From Microbispora triticiradicis (lineage in GTDB: Bacteria > Actinomycetota > Actinomycetes > Streptosporangiales > Streptosporangiaceae), in contig QFZU02000285.1 in assembly GCA_003260025.2 (NCBI GenBank), positions 1 through 49,611 of the forward strand: a DNA stretch of 49,611 nucleotides, in the 5' to 3' direction. The position numbers and the translations under genes are program-made. Shown piece after piece: positions 18,801 through 24,765 of this stretch (position 1 is its first letter; each line of letters opens with the position of its first letter). The notes under the pieces were generated by a model. It worked only from the letters and a program-made list of their open reading frames with translations, did no database searches and had not been told where the DNA came from.

Positions 18801-19310
18801 CGCCCGGACCTGGAGCAGGTCCTGGCAGGTCTCGATGATCAGGGCGTCGGCCCCGCCGGCGATCAGGCCGGCGGCGTTGTCCCGGTAGGCGTCGCGCAGC
18901 GTCTCGTACGGCAGATGGCCGAGCGTGGGGAGTTTCGTGCCGGGACCCATCGAGCCGAGGACGAACCGGGGCCGGTCCGGCGTCGACCAGTGGTCGGCCC
19001 GCTCCCTGGCGAGGCGCGCGCCGGCCTCGGACAGTTCGAAGATGCGGTCTTCGATGCCGTACTCGCCAAGAGCCGCACGGTTGGCGTTGAAGGTGTTGGT
19101 CTCGACGCAGTCGACCCCCACCTCCAGGTAGGCGTCGTGGACGGCCCGCACGATGTCGGGACGGCTCACGTTGAGCACGTCGTTGCAGCCCTCGTGGCCC
19201 TGGAAGTCGTCAAGGGTGGGGTCGTAGGACTGCAGCATCGTCCCCATGGCCCCGTCGGCGATCAGAACTCGCTCGGACAGCACGGTACGGAAGGACGGTC
19301 TGCTGGTCAT
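15846..19310 (-). CDS. metH: Cobalamin-dependent methionine synthase
   Basis: 1154 aa, four modules in order. The homocysteine domain (1-300) has zinc ligands Cys225 and Cys291/Cys292 (GLNCATG, GGCCGTT). The methyltetrahydrofolate (pterin) domain begins around 335 (LAIGERTNANGSK). The B12 domain has a helical cap (about 630-720) and the cobalt-ligating DVHDIGKN, His735. The AdoMet reactivation domain ends the protein (RYSFGYPACPNLEDQ). It transfers methyl from 5-methyl-THF to homocysteine in the cytoplasm. The gene is divergent from the PAC2 gene, a pairing also known in mycobacteria. No B12 riboswitch was recognised upstream. A TAGTCT hexamer (19322-19317) seven bases before the ATG suggests a leaderless transcript. 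Confidence 0.97.
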   Translation of the reverse strand: MTSRPSFRTVLSERVLIADGAMGTMLQSYDPTLDDFQGHEGCNDVLNVSRPDIVRAVHDAYLEVGVDCVETNTFNANRAALGEYGIEDRIFELSEAGARLARERADHWSTPDRPRFVLGSMGPGTKLPTLGHLPYETLRDAYRDNAAGLIAGGADALIIETCQDLLQVRAAVVGAKRAVEAAGRDVPIITQVTIETNGAMLLGSEIGAALTAIEPLGVDLIGLNCATGPAEMSEHLRYLARHARVPLSCMPNAGLPQLTSDGAYYPLSPGELADAHENFTRDYGLALVGGCCGTTPEHLRQVVERVGGRARGERRPRPEAGAASLYQHVPFRQDTSYLAIGERTNANGSKAFREAMLAGNYEECVEIARAQARDGAHLLDLCVDYVGRDGVADMKELAFRFATASTLPIVLDSTEPAVLEAGLEMLGGRAVINSVNYEDGDGPDSRFQKVMRLVREHGAAVVALTIDEEGQARTAEWKVRIAARLIEDLVHNWGMRVEDIIVDCLTFPIATGQEETRRDGIETIEAIRELKRRYPTVQTTLGVSNVSFGLNPAARIVLNSVFLNECVNAGLDSAIVHASKILPMNRIPDEQRQVALDLVYDRRREGYDPLQRFMELYEGVDAASVKAGKAAELAGLPLWERLKRRIVDGERKGLEADLDEALAQRPALEIINDVLLDGMKVVGELFGSGEMQLPFVLQSAEVMKTAVAYLEPHMEKVEGSTKGRIVLATVKGDVHDIGKNLVDIILSNNGYDVVNLGIKQPVSAILEAAEEHRADVIGMSGLLVKSTVVMKENLEELNSRGLAGKFPVLLGGAALTRAYVEQDLADVYRGEVRYARDAFEGLRLMDAFMAVKRGEDGASLPPLRARRVKTGAVLTRTAEEDVPARSDVAADVPVPAPPFLGDRVVKGIPLADYAAFLDERATFMGQWGLKAARGGDGPSYEELVETEGRPRLRMWLERLQTENLLEAAVAYGYFPCVSEGDNLIILDEDGKERTRFTFPRQRRDRHLCLADFFRSRESGEVDVVGLQVVTMGNRVSAAAAELFAKDAYREYLELHGLSVQLTEALAEYWHARVRSELGIGGDESLADMLKVNITGCRYSFGYPACPNLEDQVQVMELLDPARIGVTLSEEFQLHPEQATSALVVHHPEAKYFNV

Positions 19311-19528
19311 GGAGCAAGACTATCGGCCCGCCGGGCGGATCACCGATTCCGCGCACCGAAAGGGGAGGACCGGTGGAGGAGGGGCGGGCCTTTCCGCACC
19401 CTCTGACATCGCCGCAGGTCGGGGCCGCGCCACGGGCGGGTGTGCCCGGCGAAGGTGACGGGCGGGGCCCCTCACCGAATAGTCTTGGAGTGAGCCATAC
19501 TGCATAGGGCCAGTGAGGGAGGCGGCGC

Positions 19529-20383
19529 GTGATCGAGTTCGAAGGGCTCCCCGAGCTCGTCGACCCGGTGCTGATCGCCGCGTTCGAGGGGTGGAACGAC
19601 GCCGGCGAGGCGTCCAGCGGCGTGCTCGCGCACCTCGAGGCCGAGTGGAAGGCCACGCCACTCGTGGAGCTGGACCCCGAGGACTACTACGACTTCCAGG
19701 TGACGCGGCCGGTGATCGAGCTCGGCGACGGCCTCACCCGCTCCGTCGTCTGGCCGACCACCCGGCTGCTGCTGGCCCGCCCGCCGGGCGCCAAGCGCGA
19801 CGTGGTGCTGCTGCGCGGCATCGAGCCCAACATGCGGTGGCGCTCGTTCTGCGCGGAGCTCGTGGGGCTCTGCCACGACCTCGGGGTCGAGCTGGCGATC
19901 CTGCTCGGCGCGCTGCTCAACGACTCGCCGCACACCCGCCCGGTGCCGATCACCGGCTCGGTCAGCGACCTCGGCCTGGCCCGCGCGCTGAACCTGGAGC
20001 TGAACAAGTACGAGGGCCCGACCGGAATCGTCGGCGTGCTCCAGCACACCCTGGGCACGGCCGGGCTGGAGACCGTGTCCCTGTGGGCGTCGGTCCCCCA
20101 CTACGTCGCCCAGCCGCCCAACCCCAAGGCGACGCTGGCGCTGCTGCGCCGCATCGAGGACATGCTCGACATCCCCATGCCGTACGGCGACCTGGCCGAG
20201 GAGGCGCGGGCCTGGGAGCACGGCGTGGACGAGCTCGCCGCGCAGGACACCGAGGTCGCCGAGTACGTCAAGGAGCTGGAGGAGCGCAAGGACGCCGCCG
20301 AGCTCCCCGAGGCCAGCGGGGACGCGATCGCCGCCGAGTTCGAGCGCTACCTGCGCCGCCGCGACCGCGGCACCGACCGCTGA
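19529..20383 (+). CDS. PAC2-family (proteasome assembly chaperone-like) protein
   Basis: 284 aa from GTG at 19529, with GAGGGAGG six bases upstream. The family hallmarks are the N-terminal AFEGWNDAGEASSG, the middle GIEPNMRW and the C-terminal helical part rich in charged residues (TEVAEYVKELEERKDAAE). PAC2 proteins are homologues of eukaryotic and archaeal proteasome assembly chaperones and occur in actinobacteria that carry 20S proteasomes; the bacterial role is not settled. Divergent from metH. A TAGTCT -10-like hexamer is at 19480-19485. Confidence 0.88.
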   Translation: MIEFEGLPELVDPVLIAAFEGWNDAGEASSGVLAHLEAEWKATPLVELDPEDYYDFQVTRPVIELGDGLTRSVVWPTTRLLLARPPGAKRDVVLLRGIEPNMRWRSFCAELVGLCHDLGVELAILLGALLNDSPHTRPVPITGSVSDLGLARALNLELNKYEGPTGIVGVLQHTLGTAGLETVSLWASVPHYVAQPPNPKATLALLRRIEDMLDIPMPYGDLAEEARAWEHGVDELAAQDTEVAEYVKELEERKDAAELPEASGDAIAAEFERYLRRRDRGTDR

Positions 20384-20434
20384 TCCGGCGGCGTCAGGCG
20401 CCCGCGTCGAGAGCGGCGGGGCCGTTCTCCGCCG

Positions 20435-21022
20435 TCAGGGGACGTCCGGCCCGGCGCCCCGCCAGAACGGGTCCCTGCCGATGAATCCCAGCAGCCTGGT
20501 CTGGGCGTCCGCGTCGCCGGGCACCTCGACCCGCGCGCCGAACTGGCCGGAGGAGCGCATGACCTCCTCCATCCCCTCCATCCCGGCGAGGAGCAGGGCG
20601 CAGAAGCCGGGGTCCAGCCGGTCGTCCTGGCCCGTGGCCCTGGAGAGATCCCAGGTGTGCATGAACACGTCAGCGGTGTAGAACCGGTCGATCGCGGCGC
20701 CGAGAGGCAGGCTGCCGACGTGGGGGTTGGCGAGTACCCGGTGCGCCGTCTCCGGATCGTCCAGCACCGCCTGCACACCGTCGCAGTGCACCTGCCACGC
20801 GGCGACCGGGTCCTCGTCCACGGACGGCCCGTGGGGCAGTTCGACGCCTGCGCCCGAGGCGAGAAACCCGGGGAGCCATCCGGTCAGGTGCCGCACGACG
20901 TCGCGGGCGGCCCAGCCGGCGACCGGGGACGGCGCGTCCCAGGACCGGGCGCCGCGGACCCGGTCGGTGAACAGCCCGGCGATCTGGCGGTGCCGCTCGG
21001 CGGGGCGGTCAGACAGCGTCAT
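20435..21022 (-). CDS. Maleylpyruvate isomerase-like / DinB-fold metal-binding protein
   Basis: 195 aa from ATG at 21022. The four-helix DinB/MDMPI fold is indicated by the N-terminal helix (RHRQIAGLFTDRV), SPVAGWAARDVVRHLTGW and the later ADVFMHTWDLSRATGQ, which supply the usual metal-binding histidines; this is the TIGR03086 type. Such proteins may use mycothiol or another thiol cofactor, but the reaction here is unknown. The start overlaps the SRPBCC gene by 14 bases, so the three genes ArsR-SRPBCC-MDMPI form one operon. Confidence 0.85.
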   Translation of the reverse strand: MTLSDRPAERHRQIAGLFTDRVRGARSWDAPSPVAGWAARDVVRHLTGWLPGFLASGAGVELPHGPSVDEDPVAAWQVHCDGVQAVLDDPETAHRVLANPHVGSLPLGAAIDRFYTADVFMHTWDLSRATGQDDRLDPGFCALLLAGMEGMEEVMRSSGQFGARVEVPGDADAQTRLLGFIGRDPFWRGAGPDVP

Positions 21023-21491
21023 CGGCGAGCATCCTGTCCAGCTTCGCGTATCCGTCGTCGACACCGACCTCCATGCCGCTGCGCAGCCACGCGTCGCGGC
21101 TCTCGAAGCTTTCGGTCAGCGACTGCGTCCGCAGCCGCGTGCGGCCGTCGCCCAGGTCCTCGAACCACAGCGTCTCCAGCGCGACCCCGTCGGGATCGCC
21201 CTCGAACGTGAAGGTCTGCACGATACGGTCCGGCCGTACCTCGTGGAAGCAGCCGCGGAAGACGTACTCCGTGCCGTCGTGCGCCGAGACGTACCGCCAG
21301 CTCCCGCCGGTACGCGCGTCCCAGTGCTCGATCCGGGTGACGGTGGTGTCGGGCCCCACCCACCGGGCGAACAACACGGGATCGGTGTGCGCGCGGAACA
21401 GCCGCTCGGGCGTCGCCGCGAAGTCACGAGTCATCCGGATCACCGGCACACTCGCGTCGGCCTCGATGATCGTCTCCGTGATCCTGTCCAT
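21009..21491 (-). CDS. SRPBCC / AHSA1-like protein
   Basis: 160 aa. A START-like fold is shown by TRDFAATPERLFRAHTDPVL, ARWVGPD, GGSWRYV and the C-terminal helix ESRDAWLRSGMEVGVDDGYA. These proteins bind hydrophobic ligands and commonly form a pair with an ArsR regulator, as here. The ATG at 21491 is kept because residues 1-20 match the usual N-terminus, although this makes the gene overlap the ArsR reading frame by 68 bases. Function unknown. Confidence 0.88.
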   Translation of the reverse strand: MDRITETIIEADASVPVIRMTRDFAATPERLFRAHTDPVLFARWVGPDTTVTRIEHWDARTGGSWRYVSAHDGTEYVFRGCFHEVRPDRIVQTFTFEGDPDGVALETLWFEDLGDGRTRLRTQSLTESFESRDAWLRSGMEVGVDDGYAKLDRMLADDAV

Positions 21492-21822
21492 TCTCGTCTC
21501 CGTCCATCTCCGCCAGAACCGCGTCGAGGCGGCGGTAGCGCCGCTCGACGCGCTCCCGGTGGCGCTCGATCCAGATGCCCATCAGTTCGAAGGCGTGGGC
21601 CTCCAGGCGTACCGGCCGGGGTTGCGGCCCGCGCGGACGGCTGACGAGCCCGGCGTCCTCCAGCACCCGCAGGTGCTTGTAGACGGCCTGCAGCGTCATC
21701 CCGTACGGCTCGGCCAGGCGGCTCACGGTCGCGTCGCCCTCCGAGAGCCGGGCGACCATGTCGCGCCGAGTCGGATCCGCGAGGGCCGCGAAGACCCGGG
21801 ACAGCGCGTCCGTAGCCATCAC
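21424..21822 (-). CDS. ArsR-family winged-helix repressor
   Basis: 132 aa if started at GTG 21822 (ATG at 21819 is equally possible). The winged helix is typical of the SRPBCC-linked ArsR group: VFAALADPTRRDMVARLSEG, SRLAEPYGMTLQAVYKHLRV and LEDAGLV. No metal-binding cysteine pair is seen, so the inducer is unlikely to be arsenite. The C-terminal ~22 residues are read from the region overlapping the SRPBCC gene and are probably unstructured. Two dyads in its promoter make autoregulation very likely. Confidence 0.9.
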   Translation of the reverse strand: MMATDALSRVFAALADPTRRDMVARLSEGDATVSRLAEPYGMTLQAVYKHLRVLEDAGLVSRPRGPQPRPVRLEAHAFELMGIWIERHRERVERRYRRLDAVLAEMDGDENGQDHGDDHRGRRECAGDPDDS

Positions 21823-21825
21823 CCT

Positions 21826-21893
21826 CTTTCAACCCGCTGGTTGAAAGAACCCTAGGCCACGCAGGAGACGTCCGTCAACCACCCGGTTGAAAG
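21826..21893 (-). promoter_or_regulatory. ArsR operon promoter with two operator dyads
   Basis: On the minus strand -35 TTGACG (21878-21873) and -10 TAGGGT (21854-21849) are 18 bases apart, with the start near 21842. Dyad 1 (21826-21847) is CTTTCAACC-N4-GGTTGAAAG with perfect 9-base arms and covers the start site. Dyad 2 (21872-21893) has the same core TCAACC-N4-GGTTGA with 7 of 9 arm matches and overlaps the -35. Their centres are 46 bases apart. This layout fits repression by the ArsR protein at both sites. Confidence 0.75.
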
Positions 21894-22011
21894 ACCAGCT
21901 CATACCGCACGCCAGCCAAGCCGCCCGCGATCGGGAAGTACTCCTGATCCCACGGCCGCTCCGACCGCAATTGAGGACCCACACAACGAAAAGTAATTGA
22001 ACCATCGCCAT

Positions 22012-22061
22012 ATGCACACGAAATCCAATTGTGCATGGCATAATCCAGCATGCGATGCTGG
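22012..22061 (+). promoter_or_regulatory. Promoter region of the RHH gene with two dyads
   Basis: ATGCACA (22012-22018) and TGTGCAT (22030-22036) form one dyad. A -10-like CATAAT is at 22039-22044, and immediately after it CCAGCAT-GCG-ATGCTGG (22045-22061) forms a second, perfect 7-base-arm dyad over the expected start site. The region is AT-richer than its surroundings. Autoregulation by the encoded ribbon-helix-helix protein is a natural inference; no good -35 was found. Confidence 0.5.
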
Positions 22062-22080
22062 CCGCACTGAGGAGAAAGCC

Positions 22081-22410
22081 GTGACCGAGTACAACGGCCC
22101 CTGGCCCACGGACGACATCGAGCTCAGCCTGGACGACGAGTCGGACGTCGACCTCCAGGCCGAGGAGGTCTACGACCGGCGAGGCAACCGGATCGACCAG
22201 GCGTCCGTGGACGCCGCGGTGGAGCATGTGCGGCGTACGGTGGGTCGCCCGTCTCTCACGGCCCCTGGAACGCGTTCGCCGCAGGTGACGTTCCGTCTCA
22301 GTCCCGAGGAGAAGGCCGCCGCCAGAGAGCTGGCAGAACGGGAGGGAAAGACCGTGTCTCAACTGGCCCGCGAGGCCTTCGCCCGCTACCTTCGCGACCA
22401 CGCCGCCTGA
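22081..22410 (+). CDS. Ribbon-helix-helix (CopG/Arc-like) protein, possible orphan antitoxin
   Basis: 109 aa from GTG at 22081, preceded by AGGAGA. The N-terminal half is acidic (DDIELSLDDESDVDLQAEE). The C-terminal part QVTFRLSPEEKAAARELAER followed by EGKTVSQLAREAFARYL has the beta-helix-helix pattern of CopG/Arc DNA-binding proteins. Such proteins are often antitoxins, but no toxin gene is adjacent: the next gene is a convergent chelatase only 14 bases away. It may be a stand-alone autoregulated repressor. Confidence 0.8.
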   Translation: MTEYNGPWPTDDIELSLDDESDVDLQAEEVYDRRGNRIDQASVDAAVEHVRRTVGRPSLTAPGTRSPQVTFRLSPEEKAAARELAEREGKTVSQLAREAFARYLRDHAA

Positions 22411-22424
22411 CGTACGCCCGGACC

Positions 22425-23138
22425 CTAGCCCGCGAGGGCGGGCAGGCCGGTGGGGTGGCGGCGGGCGAGGGCCTCGTCGAAGCGGGTCCAGACCAGGGCG
22501 GCGAGGTCGTCGTCCACGCCGAGGGGCGCGCTGACCAGGTCGGCCCCGGCGCCGGTCAGGCGGTCGTGGAAGAAGCCGGGCGCGAGCAGGTAGGACGCGA
22601 CGGCGACCCGGGGCGCGAGGCCCGACCTGGCCCGTTCCATCGCCTCGGCGACCGTGGGGGTGCCGGACGAGGCGAAGGCGGCGGTGACGGGACGCGACAG
22701 CCGTACGGACAGCAGGCGCGCGGCGGCGCGGACGTCGTCCAGGGCGGCGGGGTCGGACGACCCGGCCGCGCCCAGGATGACGGCGTCGCAGGGCCGCAGG
22801 CCGGCGGCGGCCAGGCGCCGCGCCAGCACCGAGGTCAGCAGCGGGTGCGGGCCGAGCTGCCCGGCGACGACCGCGTCGGGCCGGGTGCGGGCGACGACGG
22901 CCGGCAGGTCGATGTGGGCGTGGTATCCCCCGGCGAGGAGCATCGGGACCACGACGACCGGTCCCGGCGTCCCCGCCAGCACGTCGGCGAGCAGCGGCGA
23001 GCTGATCTCCAGGAACGCCAGCTCCACCCCCGCGCCGGGCCGGGCCCGGCGCACCCGCGCAGCGAGCGACTCCATCACCGACTCCCAGTGCCCGCTGCGC
23101 GCCCCGTGCGCCGCCATCACCAGGGTTGGGGTCTCCAT
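22425..23138 (-). CDS. CbiX/SirB-type sirohydrochlorin chelatase
   Basis: 237 aa from ATG at 23138 with GGAGGAG upstream. The chelatase histidines appear in VMAAHGARSGHWE and in LLAGGYHAHIDLP, and the two-repeat CbiX fold spans residues 5-125 and 125-230. The enzyme inserts iron or cobalt into sirohydrochlorin. Placed directly after the nitrite reductase operon, it probably supplies siroheme for NirB. It is 110 bases downstream of nnaR in the same direction and may be co-transcribed. Confidence 0.9.
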   Translation of the reverse strand: METPTLVMAAHGARSGHWESVMESLAARVRRARPGAGVELAFLEISSPLLADVLAGTPGPVVVVPMLLAGGYHAHIDLPAVVARTRPDAVVAGQLGPHPLLTSVLARRLAAAGLRPCDAVILGAAGSSDPAALDDVRAAARLLSVRLSRPVTAAFASSGTPTVAEAMERARSGLAPRVAVASYLLAPGFFHDRLTGAGADLVSAPLGVDDDLAALVWTRFDEALARRHPTGLPALAG

Positions 23139-23248
23139 CTCGCACTCCTCCGCCCCGAGGCCCCGAGAGCCTCCGTCGTCGTTCCCGCCACCGAGCCGCC
23201 TCATCTCGCGAGCCGCCTCACACGGGCCGTCTCACCGCATGGGCGGCG

Positions 23249-24412
23249 TCACCGGTCGTCGCGGCCGCAGGCGAGGCGGTAGCCGCGCTTGACGACGGTC
23301 TCGACGATGCCGGAGGGGCCGAGCGCCCGGCGCAGCCGGGTGATCGCCATCTCGACGGCGTGCTCGGCCGAGTCGCGGGAGGGCCCGCCGGGCAGCACCA
23401 CCCGCAGGTCGGCGCGGCCCACCACGTGCCCGGGGCGCTCGGCGAGCCGCTTGAGCACGGCCATCGGGGCGGGCGGCAGCGGCTTGAGGTTGCCGTCGAC
23501 CACCACGGCGTGGCCGCGGATCTCCAGCTCGTGGCCGCCGGCGACGAGCCGGGTGACCCCGCTCTCCGGCAGGTGCCGGGCGAGGGTCCGGGCGAGCGCG
23601 CCCAGGCGGGCCCGATCGGGCTGGACGGCCCGTACGCCCCGCTGGGTCAGCGGCCCGGCCGTGACCGGGCCGACGCAGGCCGCGACCACCCGGGTGTCGA
23701 ACGCGGCGAGCAGGGCGTCCTCCAGCCCGTCGGCGCGGGCGGCGCCCAGCATGGCCAGCACGGCGGGCGCGCTGGTGAAGGCGACCGCGTCCACCGAGCC
23801 GGTGATGGCCTGGCTGATCAGGCGGCGCAGCGGTGAGGTGTCGCGGTAGGGCAGCCAGCGGTAGACGGGCACCTCGATGACGTCCGCCCCCGCCTCGCGC
23901 AGCGCGGCGACGAAGCCGTCCAGCGGCTCGCCGTGCAACTGCACGGCGATGCGGCGCCCCTGCAGGTCCTGCGCGAGCAGGTACTCCTTGACCTCCTCGC
24001 ACGACTCGGTGCCCGGCGTCCAGTAGTCCGCCAGCCCGGCCGCCCGCACCGCTCCCCTCGCCTTGGGGCCGCGGGCCAGCAGCCGGGCGCCGGCCAGGTG
24101 GGCGTTGAGGTCGGTGGACAGCCCCCAGCCCTCCGCCGCCGCCATCCAGCCGCGGAACCCCACGCCCGTGGTGACGACCACGTCGTCGACCGGCGCCTCC
24201 AGGCAGGCCCTGGTCGCGGCGAGCAGTCCGGTGTCCTCCGCCAGCGGCACGATGCGGATCGCGGGCGCCCGCACCACCCGGGCGCCCCGCCGTTCCAGGA
24301 GCGCCGAGAGCTCCTCGCTGCGGCGGGTCGCCGTCACCCCGATCGTGAACCCGGCCAGCGCGTCCGGCGCCGTCTCCAGGGTCATCGGGGCCTCCTCAAG
24401 CAGCGTGGTCAT
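23249..24412 (-). CDS. nnaR: NnaR-type regulator: HemD-like domain plus winged helix
   Basis: 387 aa. Residues about 20-275 form a uroporphyrinogen-III synthase (HemD) fold (FTIGVTATRRSEELSALLER, DDVVVTTGVGFRGW, DAVAFTSAPAV, ACVGPVTAGPL). Residues about 300-385 form an OmpR/PhoB-like winged helix (LPPAPMAVLKRLAERPGHVV, EHAVEMAITRLRRALG, VETVVKRGYRL). Proteins with this architecture in Streptomyces and mycobacteria (NnaR) act with GlnR to activate nitrate/nitrite genes. It is the last gene of the nas-nir operon, coupled to nirD by ATGA, with GGAGGTGA as its ribosome site. True HemD activity is uncertain. Confidence 0.9.
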   Translation of the reverse strand: MTTLLEEAPMTLETAPDALAGFTIGVTATRRSEELSALLERRGARVVRAPAIRIVPLAEDTGLLAATRACLEAPVDDVVVTTGVGFRGWMAAAEGWGLSTDLNAHLAGARLLARGPKARGAVRAAGLADYWTPGTESCEEVKEYLLAQDLQGRRIAVQLHGEPLDGFVAALREAGADVIEVPVYRWLPYRDTSPLRRLISQAITGSVDAVAFTSAPAVLAMLGAARADGLEDALLAAFDTRVVAACVGPVTAGPLTQRGVRAVQPDRARLGALARTLARHLPESGVTRLVAGGHELEIRGHAVVVDGNLKPLPPAPMAVLKRLAERPGHVVGRADLRVVLPGGPSRDSAEHAVEMAITRLRRALGPSGIVETVVKRGYRLACGRDDR

Positions 24413-24765
24413 ACCACGCTCACCTCCACGGTTCCGTCCGTCACACGAATGGGATAGGTCGGCACGGCGACGCCCGGGTCGTCCACGCACACGCCGGTGA
24501 CCAGTGAGAACACCTGCTTGTGCATGGGCGAGGCCACGGTCGGCTCGCCGCCCCTGGTGCCGACGATGCCCCGGCTCAGCACGTACGCCCCGCTGAAGGG
24601 GTCGAAGTTGCCCAGGGCGTACAGGGCTCCGTCGAACGTGCGGAACACCGCGACCTGCCGGGTGCCGACCAGCACGGCCGCGCCGCGCTCGGGGAGCAGG
24701 TCGGTGTAGGAGCAGACCGGGGTCCATCGGTCGGTACGGGTCGCCGTCTCGTTGAGGATGGTCAT
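24409..24765 (-). CDS. nirD: Nitrite reductase small subunit NirD
   Basis: 118 aa Rieske-fold subunit of assimilatory NADH-nitrite reductase. Characteristic stretches are ALYALGNFDPFSGAYVLSRG and KQVFSLVTGVCVDDPGV. As usual for NirD, the Cys/His ligands of a true Rieske cluster are absent. The start overlaps the nirB stop (ATGA), and its own stop overlaps the nnaR start. It forms the cytoplasmic complex with NirB. Confidence 0.94.
   Translation of the reverse strand: MTILNETATRTDRWTPVCSYTDLLPERGAAVLVGTRQVAVFRTFDGALYALGNFDPFSGAYVLSRGIVGTRGGEPTVASPMHKQVFSLVTGVCVDDPGVAVPTYPIRVTDGTVEVSVV

Noticed and set aside
16995-19406. 803-codon open frame antisense to metH
   Set aside because: Composition is rich in Arg, Val, Gln, His and Gly without domains, as expected from the opposite strand of a high-GC gene; metH on the other strand is complete and unmistakable.
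19311-19528. Cobalamin riboswitch upstream of metH
   Set aside because: No B12-box-like sequence or matching fold was seen, and the -10 hexamer next to the ATG leaves no leader.
24409-24765. NirD as a broken Rieske protein lacking ligands
   Set aside because: Absence of the Rieske Cys/His ligands is normal for the NirD family.
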